26,905 nt of DNA from a virus. The stretch spans positions 1 to 26,905 of IMG/VR virus record IMGVR_UViG_3300047564_003517; one strand, written 5' to 3'. Under the pieces are notes generated by a model. It did no database searches and had not been told where the DNA came from. It saw nothing but the letters and a program-made list of their open reading frames with translations. Below, one piece after another: positions 14,701 through 22,035 of this stretch (positions are counted from its first letter, which is position 1; each line of letters opens with the position of its first letter). The position numbers and the translations under genes are program-made.

Positions 14701-17081
14701 CAATCCCAACAGAATTTACAAGTCTTGAGTATAGTCAGTCGCCAGTAGATCTCTATCCTCAGTTAGATAGAGACAATGCTAATGATAACCCACTCCCAAC
14801 AAAAACATTTGCAAAGCGTTTTCCAATTGGTGATGTTGTAACTAATGATCTTAAAAAGAGCATTACTAAAGAATCAACTGACTTACTCTTAAAAAATGTT
14901 GGTATTGGTCTAACAATTTCTTCTGTATCTTCAACAAGTGGTATTGCAACAGTCACATTTGGAAGAAATCACGGTCTTTCTGGTATTGTAACTTATAGTT
15001 CATTGACTGCTGGTGCTTCTTATACCAATGGAACCTATTATAATGTAAAACTTCTCAATGGTTCTCAAACAGGATCTTGGAATGGTGCAACTGCAAAAGT
15101 TGTAGTTAGTGGTGGTTCAGTAGTTTCTGCTGATGTTATTGCACCTGGTTCTGGTTATAGTGCTGGTGCTCTTTACTTTGATCAAACCAAGATTGGATCT
15201 GGTGACGGCGCAGCTAGATTTAATGTAGTAACCACTGGTATTTCAACAAACATTGGTGATGTAATTCAATTCACTGGTGCTGGCACAACATCAGATGCTT
15301 ATTACAGAATTACTTCTGTTGGTTCTGCAACCACAATCTCTATTGCTAAGACTGCTGGAGACCCATCAATTCTATCAAGTCAGTATGGTTTTGTAGTTGG
15401 TCCTTCAATTCGTATCACTGGTACATCTTATAATTCTGCAACTGGAATATCTACATTTACTTGTGCATCTTCTCACGGTTTAATTGCTGGTAATAGATTC
15501 AGAGTCATTGATTCAAGTAATAATAATCTTGGCGATTTCTTAGTTCTTGAAAAGACTCACGTAACTCAATTTACTGCGGTTACGAATCAATCTATTTCTG
15601 CAACAAATGGTTATATTTTAAAGCACGGTCTATCTGCAAATGATGCTCTTTCAGATGCAGGTGGTGAAAGCATCGGAACCAGGACAGTTCCATTCTACAA
15701 TAATGATACTTTCACATTAACCTCCACCATCACCAGTGAAACCACATTTAACATTACTGGTGTTGGCGCAACTGCAAATAGACTGCCACTTGGAACTTAT
15801 ATTCAAGTTGATAATGAAATTATGAGAGTTACGAGTAGTGGTAATGCTACTCAAGTTAGTGTAATTCGTGGTGCTCTTGGTACTCGCCAAGAAAATCACG
15901 ATGCAAATTCTCTGATTCGTAAGATTGAACCAGTTGCTGTTGAATTCCGCAGACCATCTATTCTAAGAGCATCTGGTCATACCTTTGAGTATCTTGGTTA
16001 TGGACCTGGTAACTATTCAACTGGTCTGCCACAAGTTCAAGTTAGAACTCTAACTGAAAGAGAAGACTTCTTAGCACAATCTCAAGAGCGTTCTTGCGGT
16101 GTTGTTGTTTACACTGCGATGAACAGCAATGGCGATGTATTTAATGGTAACACTAAGACAACAGCATCTAGTGGAGAAGTTATTTCTTACGATATCCCAA
16201 CTCCAACAGTAACTGGACAAGATCCATCAAAACTGAGTGCTGTATTTGATGAAGTTACAGTAAAAGAAAGACTTCTTGTTGAAGGTGGCGCATCTGGTCA
16301 AGTTTTATCACAGTTTGATGGACCAGTCAATTTCAACAAAGATCTTAGAATCAAGGCACAATCAACCTTCAGCAATACTGTAAGACTCACTCAAGGAACA
16401 CAATCTACTTCTACTACAAGTGGAGATCTAATTGTTTCTGGTGGTGTTGGAATTGGTAAAAATCTTTATGTTGGTGGCAATACTAACATTACAGGTAATA
16501 CAAGTATTACTGGAACTCTGACAGTCTCTGGAGCAATTACTAATTCTGGAGAAACAACATTTGATACAGGAATTGTACCAGATGTAGATCTTGGTGCTTA
16601 TGTCGGCACATCATCAAAGAGATTCAGTGAAGCATATTTTGGCAATATTAGAATTGCAGTCACGGATGATAATACAATCAATACTTCATCTGGTAATCTA
16701 ATTCTTGATGCTGCAAGTGCAATTGCTATTAATAAGACTACTACAATTACAGGCGACTTAAATGTAACTGGTGATATCACTGCATTCTATACTTCTGACG
16801 AAAGATTTAAGGATAATGTCACACCAATTGAAGATCCACTTGCTAAGGTTCTTTCAATTAGTGGTAATACTTATACTTGGAATGAAAAATCAGGTAAAGA
16901 AGGTAATGATGTAGGTGTAATTGCACAAGAAGTTCTTGAAGTTCTTCCAGAAGCAGTCACAACTCGTGATAATGGATATCTAGCAGTTGATTATCAGAGA
17001 CTTGTCCCACTTCTTGTAGAGGCAATTAAAGAACTTTCTGCAAAAGTTGAAAATCTTGAACAAAAACTCACAGATAAATAA
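11766..17081 (+). CDS. Large virion/tail-fibre protein with S74 chaperone domain (1771 aa)
   Basis: This is the largest gene of the window. The N-terminus MPLNKLDNFIKNTEGRILYV then NPNDLDATDAITNQG, QPFKTVQRALLEAA, is a pectate-lyase-like beginning found on a conserved cyanophage structural protein; it is likely the virion-attachment end. The middle is repetitive beta-rich sequence with many SSEHGLNAG/ASSHGLIAG and TVxxxLPHNLQTGDxVxV modules, plus one glycine repeat (APGSGYSAGA) similar to those in the gp5-like protein. The C-terminal end (about 1677-1771) is an S74 chaperone: S1677-D with K five residues later, DVGVIAQEVLEVLPEAV, and a terminal coiled coil. Self-cleavage before S1677 after trimerisation is expected. 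It probably forms a long tail fibre or a baseplate-attached fibre. Confidence 0.8.
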   Translation: MPLNKLDNFIKNTEGRILYVNPNDLDATDAITNQGNSLAQPFKTVQRALLEAARFSYIKGSNNDLVEKTTILLFPGEHLIDNRPGYAIYDNGGSAYAVSRAGGTGVLASSVLSLGLDSNFDLTQEDNILYKFNSYYGGVVVPRGTSIVGLDLRKTKLRPKYVPNPTDSAVTKSAIFRITGACYFWQFSLFDGDETGLVYTNPDNFGATYQSIPSFSHHKLTCFEFCDGVNNVGTYGLTDLDMYYSKVSNAYNAVRDIDQKFPTNELGFAKQRSEWEIVGAFAADPITVSSIISGNGSVASSVVTVTTSSEHGLNAGTPIKIKGVSGSGVTSPYNISTKVQNVLSSTQFTYLLPGLASYPNINPSPSASSASVTIETDTVSGASPYIFNISLRSVWGMNGLHADGNKASGFRSTVVAQFTAVSLQKDDRAFVKYNKSSRTYQGVSVTPVYGASLPEGASQTNSDQVYHLDPDAVYRQGWESSHIKISNDAFIQIVSVFAIGFNKHFDAESGGDGSITNSNSNFGQISLNSSGFKREAFDKDNNAFITSIVAPRAIDSTEEDEIDWLSLDVGLTTSVGISSHLYIAGFSASDNPPSALTQGYRIGARLNDKIYFVGSGTTFSANIYMCDNVIATSGFTTALGSASAVKSYDVSSVASSTLTIGTHNLQTGEKIIILSDDGDYPENVEAHKVYYAVRTSSTQIKLATSYTNAVLGDTVTIYGGTNLHILSRVSDKDSGDIGSPIQYDPVNSNWFVHTNAGNAIYSAFSSGGTATYGSVTDLAYVKRIADERSLDEKLYKLRVVIPKELSNAKDPENGFIIQTSSSTGARNNADFTRTSIASTDYGYNKNPRFISTCSVSSNRVTVVSELPHNLQTGDIVVVRKVTSTDNTTGEDNLGYNGRFEVAVTDDVTFNYSTTDTFGVAHTPGTFTNDVNVRDTNLPRFERNDLQGNFYIYRNEVISPYIYNTQDGIYHLYVLDASNTIPTEFTSLEYSQSPVDLYPQLDRDNANDNPLPTKTFAKRFPIGDVVTNDLKKSITKESTDLLLKNVGIGLTISSVSSTSGIATVTFGRNHGLSGIVTYSSLTAGASYTNGTYYNVKLLNGSQTGSWNGATAKVVVSGGSVVSADVIAPGSGYSAGALYFDQTKIGSGDGAARFNVVTTGISTNIGDVIQFTGAGTTSDAYYRITSVGSATTISIAKTAGDPSILSSQYGFVVGPSIRITGTSYNSATGISTFTCASSHGLIAGNRFRVIDSSNNNLGDFLVLEKTHVTQFTAVTNQSISATNGYILKHGLSANDALSDAGGESIGTRTVPFYNNDTFTLTSTITSETTFNITGVGATANRLPLGTYIQVDNEIMRVTSSGNATQVSVIRGALGTRQENHDANSLIRKIEPVAVEFRRPSILRASGHTFEYLGYGPGNYSTGLPQVQVRTLTEREDFLAQSQERSCGVVVYTAMNSNGDVFNGNTKTTASSGEVISYDIPTPTVTGQDPSKLSAVFDEVTVKERLLVEGGASGQVLSQFDGPVNFNKDLRIKAQSTFSNTVRLTQGTQSTSTTSGDLIVSGGVGIGKNLYVGGNTNITGNTSITGTLTVSGAITNSGETTFDTGIVPDVDLGAYVGTSSKRFSEAYFGNIRIAVTDDNTINTSSGNLILDAASAIAINKTTTITGDLNVTGDITAFYTSDERFKDNVTPIEDPLAKVLSISGNTYTWNEKSGKEGNDVGVIAQEVLEVLPEAVTTRDNGYLAVDYQRLVPLLVEAIKELSAKVENLEQKLTDK
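17073..17080 (+). promoter_or_regulatory. Late promoter motif GATAAATA
   Basis: A match to NATAAATA 17 nt before the next gene, overlapping the last codons of the 1771-aa gene (GAT AAA TAA). It probably drives the 633-aa fibre gene and the halogenase. Confidence 0.65.
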
Positions 17082-17097
17082 CTAAAAACCATATAAG

Positions 17098-18999
17098 ATG
17101 GCAAATTATAGAAAGTCATTTAACCTACGAAATGGTGTCCAAGTTGATGAAGATAATTTTCTTGTAAATGCAAATGGATTGGTTGGAATTGGAACGTCAG
17201 TTCCAACCGAAACTTTAGATGTTCGTGGGTCAGTTAAAGTTGTAGGTGTTGTTACTGCATCAAGTGTTTATACCCCAAATATGGTTGTAACTGGGGTAAC
17301 AACTCTTACTCAATTAAATGTAGGAATCACCTCAATCAAATCTGGAATTATCACTGCTTCGTCAGGAATTATAACCTACTATGGTGATGGTTCTGGTCTT
17401 GTTAATATTCCAACTTCTCAGTGGGTAGATGTAAATCCAGGGACGGGATACTCAAGCATCTATGCTGCAGGAACTGTCGGCATTGCAACAACGATGCCTT
17501 ATTATTTCTTACAAGTTGGTGGTAATCCTGATGTTACCAATGGTATCGGTATTGGTATTAATTCAACTGGCGATGTAAAGACAACTGGTATTGTTACAGC
17601 AGTGATCTTTAGTGGTTCTGGTATAGGAATCACTCAAATTAATGCAAGTAATATTGAGTCTGGTACTTTATCAAACAATAGATTACCAACAATTGATAAC
17701 TCTAAGTTACCATCAAATATTAGTGTTTCTGGAGTTATTACAGCGACAACTTTTGTAGGAAATCTAACTGGTAATGTAACTGGTTCTCTCACAGGAATCG
17801 CACAAAGTGCATCATCACTTACAGGAATTCCAAATATTAGCGTTGGTGTAATTACAGCGACTCGTATTATAACTGACACTATTGATGTTATTTCTTCACC
17901 TGCTGGTGTTACAACTGTCGCAACAACATTGAATGTTGGGACGGGTGGAACTGGTTTTACTGCCCTGAATACTGGTAGAGTTGGTGTTGGAACTGCAATA
18001 CCAACATCAGAATTCCAAATTAGAAAACCAATTGCAACACTACTTGAAGTTGTATCTGATACAAGTAGTGCTAGAATCAGCGTCGGTCAGTCTGTTGGTG
18101 CTGGTAAGAGCACTGCAGTTTTAAGATTTGGTGATACTCTCAAAAACTTTGACATCATTAATAATGATACTGGTAGTATCAATATGTACTTACATAATGG
18201 TCCTTCTGGTGTAGGAACGGGAAGATTCTCCTGGATTTACGGTCAAAATAATAATGAACTTGTCTCTCTAACTTATAATGGTAATTTTGGTATTGGAATT
18301 ACAAACCCATCCAGTAATCTACACGTTGTAGGAACTTCTACTGTTACCGGTAATGCAAATTTTGGTAGCAACGTAACCATCACTGGAAACTTAGTTGCTG
18401 GTTCAATTTCACTACCAAGCGTTATAAGTGGTTCTAACTTAAATAATTCTAGTGGTGTTAGCACAGTCACAAATCTATTAGTTGCTCCAGTTGGTGTCGG
18501 ATCAATTGGTATCAATACAACAGATGCAATTGCTGGTTTAGATGCAAGAGCTGTAGATGGATTATTCAGTAGAGTTGGAATCAATACTAGTTCTTTCGGC
18601 ACTGAATTACTCAACGTAAATGGTGCATCCAGATTTGGAAGTATTGGTATTGGAACTGCTGCTTCTACTACTGGTATTGGTTTAGTTATTACAAATGAAA
18701 TTCAACAATTCAATTCAACCACAACACTGACCAACTCAATTCTTTATGTTGCGGGAACTTCTGGTGTAGGTATTGGAACAACTTCTGTTCGTGCTGCACT
18801 AGATTGTGCTGATGCTGGTAAAATTAATCCAGGTCTATTGCCTGGTGAAGGTACAGGATCAAGAGCATACTTCTTACCTCCAAGATTAACAAATACACAA
18901 AGAACGGGTCTTACGACAGAAGCAGGGGCGATTATTTACAACACGAGCACAAATAAACATCAAGGTTGGAATGGCACAACTTGGAATGACCTTTATTAA
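17098..18999 (+). CDS. Repeat-rich tail-fibre/virion protein (633 aa)
   Basis: The protein starts MANYRKSFNLRNGVQVDEDN, a conserved beginning of cyanophage fibre proteins. It is built from repeats of the type VGIGTxxPxxxLxVxG (VGIGTSVPTETLDVRG, VGVGTAIPTSEFQIR, FGIGITNPSSNLHVVG), with spacer blocks of IxSGxITATxFxGNLTGNVTG, patterns typical of beta-helical phage fibres. The C-terminus (TGLTTEAGAIIYNTSTNKHQ, then GWNGTTWNDLY) is a small domain that often ends phage fibres and may fold the tip. No S74 domain is present, unlike the upstream fibre. The halogenase begins 11 nt after the stop with no promoter between, so the two are probably co-transcribed. Confidence 0.75.
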   Translation: MANYRKSFNLRNGVQVDEDNFLVNANGLVGIGTSVPTETLDVRGSVKVVGVVTASSVYTPNMVVTGVTTLTQLNVGITSIKSGIITASSGIITYYGDGSGLVNIPTSQWVDVNPGTGYSSIYAAGTVGIATTMPYYFLQVGGNPDVTNGIGIGINSTGDVKTTGIVTAVIFSGSGIGITQINASNIESGTLSNNRLPTIDNSKLPSNISVSGVITATTFVGNLTGNVTGSLTGIAQSASSLTGIPNISVGVITATRIITDTIDVISSPAGVTTVATTLNVGTGGTGFTALNTGRVGVGTAIPTSEFQIRKPIATLLEVVSDTSSARISVGQSVGAGKSTAVLRFGDTLKNFDIINNDTGSINMYLHNGPSGVGTGRFSWIYGQNNNELVSLTYNGNFGIGITNPSSNLHVVGTSTVTGNANFGSNVTITGNLVAGSISLPSVISGSNLNNSSGVSTVTNLLVAPVGVGSIGINTTDAIAGLDARAVDGLFSRVGINTSSFGTELLNVNGASRFGSIGIGTAASTTGIGLVITNEIQQFNSTTTLTNSILYVAGTSGVGIGTTSVRAALDCADAGKINPGLLPGEGTGSRAYFLPPRLTNTQRTGLTTEAGAIIYNTSTNKHQGWNGTTWNDLY

Positions 19000-19010
19000 T
19001 ATTTGATTTT

Positions 19011-20468
19011 ATGAAAAAATTCATTGTTCTCGGTTCTGGAACCGCTGGATTGATTGCTGCAGGTATGATAAAGAGATACTGGGGCGATAAAGTCCAGGTC
19101 TCTTTATATTATGATGCTTCTAGAAAAAACATAGCAGTTGGTGAAAGCACAACACCCATAATTCATTTGTTTTTGAACGCTATGGGTCTCACCACTGCCG
19201 ATTTAATTCGAGATTTGAATGTAACTGTAAAATTAGGAATTAATTTCAAAGACTGGATTCCTGGTACAGAATATTTTCACGGATTTCAAGAAGTTGCTTT
19301 CTATGGAGAACCCGATAACTCTACTGCAATCTATTCAATTCCAAATGATTGTTATGATGGTGGGTTATTATACAATGAAGCGACTACTACCCTACCACAG
19401 AAACAATTTGAGTATATTCACGCTCTACACATAGACACTCAAGATTTTTCAAATTATATGTTTGAAAAACTGAGCGATGAAATTGATTTCATAGATGATG
19501 TTGCCGAAAAGATTAACATCAAAGACAATAAGATTGAAAGTATAGACTTTAAAAATAATGGTAACGTAACCGCTGACTTTTATATTGATTGTTCTGGTTT
19601 TAGTTCACTTCTTATCAAAAATCTAGAACCAAAGTGGGTTGATATCCTAGAATATTTGCCTATTGATAGGGCAATTCCACAACAAGTTCCTTATGATTTT
19701 GAAGAAGTTCCATCATATACACTGGCAGAAGCGACAGATAATGGATGGATATGGCAAATACCAATCGGTAATCGTTATGGAACTGGTTATCTTTACTCTT
19801 CCAAATTTACAACTGATGAAGAAGCAAGAGAAAAATACAATGCTTGGTTGTTAGAACGATTTGGAGTTGAACTAAAGACCGACAGAATTATTCATTACAA
19901 ACCTGGATATTATGATCAAGCGTGGATGAGTAATTGCTTGGCAGTAGGTTTATCAAGTGGTTTTGTTGAACCATTAGAATCGACAGGTATTCATATTATC
20001 GTAAAACAATTGCACGATTTTATTGAACTAAACTCTAATCTAACTTTTTTAGAGCACAATCGAAAAAGATTTAATGAAAATAACTTAAAGACTTATGAAA
20101 CCATAGTTGATTTTATTTGTCTTCACTACAATACTAACAGAACTGACTCTGAGTTCTGGAAATATATGACTATTAATAAGAAAAAGTGGGTAAAAGACTT
20201 TGACGAGAAATGTAAAAATGAGTTCTTAGATAGATTTGGTTTGGGAGATAATCCATCTAATTTCTTTTGGCCACTTGATAGTTTTATTCAAGTTGCTAAT
20301 GGTCTGCAAATGTTTAACAAAAAATCTATTTGCGAATATCTAGATTCAAAAAGTACCAAAAATGAGATCTTAAATATGGTAAAAGAAAATTATTCGTATA
20401 ATCAACTGAAAAAATCTGAAAACCAGAGAGTATCACATAAAGAAATTATAGACTCAATTCATAAATAA
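19011..20468 (+). CDS. Flavin-dependent halogenase (Trp halogenase family, VirX1-like)
   Basis: This 485-aa protein is a complete flavin-dependent halogenase. The FAD-binding GxGxxG (GSGTAG, residues 8-13) is at the start. VGESTTP (43-49) and K74 in TVKLGINFKDW match the active-site Lys of PrnA/RebH (K79). The family motif WxWxIP is at W246-I-W-Q-I-P251. PLESTG (321-326) carries the Glu (E323) equivalent to PrnA E346. FICLHYNTNRTDSEFW near 368-383 is also typical. These enzymes use FADH2, O2 and halide to form HOX, which Lys carries to the substrate. A viral member, VirX1 of cyanophage Syn10, is known to iodinate varied substrates. The gene lies between fibre genes, in the same late unit, and all key residues are intact. 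The substrate cannot be told from sequence. Confidence 0.92.
   Translation: MKKFIVLGSGTAGLIAAGMIKRYWGDKVQVSLYYDASRKNIAVGESTTPIIHLFLNAMGLTTADLIRDLNVTVKLGINFKDWIPGTEYFHGFQEVAFYGEPDNSTAIYSIPNDCYDGGLLYNEATTTLPQKQFEYIHALHIDTQDFSNYMFEKLSDEIDFIDDVAEKINIKDNKIESIDFKNNGNVTADFYIDCSGFSSLLIKNLEPKWVDILEYLPIDRAIPQQVPYDFEEVPSYTLAEATDNGWIWQIPIGNRYGTGYLYSSKFTTDEEAREKYNAWLLERFGVELKTDRIIHYKPGYYDQAWMSNCLAVGLSSGFVEPLESTGIHIIVKQLHDFIELNSNLTFLEHNRKRFNENNLKTYETIVDFICLHYNTNRTDSEFWKYMTINKKKWVKDFDEKCKNEFLDRFGLGDNPSNFFWPLDSFIQVANGLQMFNKKSICEYLDSKSTKNEILNMVKENYSYNQLKKSENQRVSHKEIIDSIHK
20460..20467 (+). promoter_or_regulatory. Late promoter motif CATAAATA
   Basis: A full match 18 nt before the adhesin-like gene, overlapping the final codons of the halogenase (CAT AAA TAA). 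Confidence 0.7.
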
Positions 20469-20485
20469 AGAAAAAACAGGATTTA

Positions 20486-21571
20486 ATGTCTGCCGCAGTA
20501 ACAAAGGCTGGTCCTTACTATTCTTCTGGTTCTATATCCTTTAGTTCTTTAAGGGCAAACTTTAAAGAGACATCTTCTGGTTCAATTAGTGCCTCAGAGT
20601 TAAGAAGAAACACCACAACTACAAATACAAATCCTGTTGTTCCAGATGCTACGGAAAATGCTTCTATCTCTACTTCAAGCAATCTAGCATTATCTCAATT
20701 TAGAAATACAATTAAGTATTATTATATCACACAAACAGGAACAGATACTAACTTTGATATTGATGCACAATCTTGGAATAGTAATTTAAACAAAAACATT
20801 CGTAAATGGATGTATATTAATGGAACTTGTGGTTCTACTAGCACATCACTAGCTGCTGCTTCTTTTGATTTTACATCTTATAATTTAACAGTTGATGTTT
20901 CTGGATATATTTACGGAGCAGGTGCTGCTGGTGGAACATCATCAACTATTAGTGGTGGTTCAGGTGGTGCAGCATTATCAATGGCTTCATCTGGTGGAAA
21001 TAATATTGTAGTTTTTGTTAGATCTGGTGCTCAGATTTATGGTGGCGGTGGTGGTGGAGAAAAAGGTGCTACTGGTGCTACTGGTTCATCAGGAACTTGT
21101 GTAAACACAACAGAAACAGCAGGTTGTGGTGGTGCTCCAGGATGCCCTGCTGGATATTATCAAACTGGATATAATGGCAACTGTGGTGGATGTTGCCAAA
21201 CGTATTCTTGTGGATGGGGTGGAACTTGCTGCTCTCAAAATAGACAGTGTAGATATTGTCGCCAAGAATATACAGTATCTGGTGGTGCAGGCGGTGTTGG
21301 TGGTGACGGTGGACCAGGAAGAGGATATAATAATTTTTCAGGTTCTTTATCAGGCGCTGCAGGCGCTGCTGGGGGCGCTGGAAATGGTTGTGGTTCTACA
21401 AGTGGTAGTAATGGCGAAAGTGGTGCTAGCGGCGGAGAATGGGGCACTAACGGTGGAGATACAACAAATACAGGAGTTGGGGGATCTGCTGGAAGAGCAA
21501 TTACGGGTTCAAACTATTCTGTAACAGGCACCATTAACTCCAGCACAGTGAAAGGTGCTTATAACCCCTGA
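20486..21571 (+). CDS. Glycine-rich, cysteine-rich fibre-tip adhesin-like protein
   Basis: A 361-aa protein. The N-terminus has two copies of SGSISxSxLRxN (residues 14-42) and a looser third, a motif related to the attachment end of the LamG-like protein. Residues 140-200 and 265-340 are polyglycine-rich (GGGGGGEKGATGATG; GGAGGVGGDGGPGRG), similar in kind to the T-even gp38 adhesins, where glycine runs support variable receptor-binding loops. Between them, residues 205-258 hold 11 of the 13 cysteines, including CGGCC, CC and CRYC. This cluster is unusual for a phage protein and may be a metal site or a disulfide knot. The gene follows the halogenase with its own late promoter. The adhesin role is inferred from composition. 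Confidence 0.65.
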   Translation: MSAAVTKAGPYYSSGSISFSSLRANFKETSSGSISASELRRNTTTTNTNPVVPDATENASISTSSNLALSQFRNTIKYYYITQTGTDTNFDIDAQSWNSNLNKNIRKWMYINGTCGSTSTSLAAASFDFTSYNLTVDVSGYIYGAGAAGGTSSTISGGSGGAALSMASSGGNNIVVFVRSGAQIYGGGGGGEKGATGATGSSGTCVNTTETAGCGGAPGCPAGYYQTGYNGNCGGCCQTYSCGWGGTCCSQNRQCRYCRQEYTVSGGAGGVGGDGGPGRGYNNFSGSLSGAAGAAGGAGNGCGSTSGSNGESGASGGEWGTNGGDTTNTGVGGSAGRAITGSNYSVTGTINSSTVKGAYNP

Positions 21572-21577
21572 TAAATA
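21570..21577 (+). promoter_or_regulatory. Late promoter motif GATAAATA
   Basis: A match 21 nt before the next gene; it begins within the TGA stop of the adhesin-like gene. Confidence 0.65.
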
Positions 21578-21598
21578 TTTTTAACTGAAAATATTAAA

Positions 21599-21934
21599 AT
21601 GTCTGACGAAAAACAGTATCCTTCTCTTGGGCAACAAGCAAAAAATCTTGCTAATTTTTCTTGGGAACTTGTAAAGTATATCCACGAAAATCATAATAAT
21701 GTGTTATTTGTATCTGATGATGTTTATAAGCAAAGAACTCAGATTTGCAAGTCTTGTGAAAGATTTGATGATATGGAAAATAAATGTATGGAGTGTGGTT
21801 GCTACATTCCTGCAAAAGCAAGAGTTATTCTTGATTCTTGTCCATTGAATAAATGGGGTGCTGATGAAAATGCTTGGCAAGAAAAGTTTGAAAAAATAAC
21901 TGACGAACTTGACAAGAAGCAAGAAAATCAGTAG
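21599..21934 (+). CDS. Small zinc-ribbon protein (111 aa, DUF6171-like)
   Basis: The protein has a helical N-terminal part (LGQQAKNLANFSWELVKYI) and a cysteine cluster CKSCERFDDMENKCMECGC followed by C-PLNKW about 15 residues on, which fits a rubredoxin/zinc-ribbon knuckle (CxxC...CxxCxC...C). Proteins of this form occur in many T4-like cyanophages; I recall the family name DUF6171 without having checked it. It lies behind a late promoter at the end of the structural cluster and before a strong terminator. Its function is unknown; a small metal-binding assembly or packaging factor is possible. Confidence 0.75.
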   Translation: MSDEKQYPSLGQQAKNLANFSWELVKYIHENHNNVLFVSDDVYKQRTQICKSCERFDDMENKCMECGCYIPAKARVILDSCPLNKWGADENAWQEKFEKITDELDKKQENQ

Positions 21935-21979
21935 AATATCTTTGCTAAGGTTGGACACAAGGTTTTAGGACACTTTAAG

Positions 21980-22013
21980 AACCGTCCACTGGGTCGCACC
22001 AGGGGCGGTTTTC
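21980..22013 (+). terminator. Rho-independent terminator after the late cluster
   Basis: AACCGTCC (21980-21987) pairs with GGGCGGTT (22003-22010, one G-U pair). An inner stem CTGG/CCAG (21989-21992 with 21999-22002) extends it, and TTTTCT follows. The left flank TTTAAGAA gives a weak A-tract for the opposite strand. It separates the late cluster from the early region. Confidence 0.8.
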
Positions 22014-22022
22014 TGCTATAAT
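22014..22022 (+). promoter_or_regulatory. Extended -10 promoter for the helicase gene
   Basis: TGCTATAAT (22014-22022) is an extended -10 with no good -35 at the expected place. It starts directly at the end of the terminator T-tract. The transcript would begin near 22029, only about 7 nt before the ATG, so the leader is very short. Confidence 0.65.
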
Positions 22023-22035
22023 AGTCCTATACGCA

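Noticed and set aside
21126-21524. ORFs of 132 (+) and 70 (-) codons in the glycine-rich gene
   Set aside because: They are frame shadows of GGT/GGA-rich coding sequence, and the main frame is continuous and better supported.
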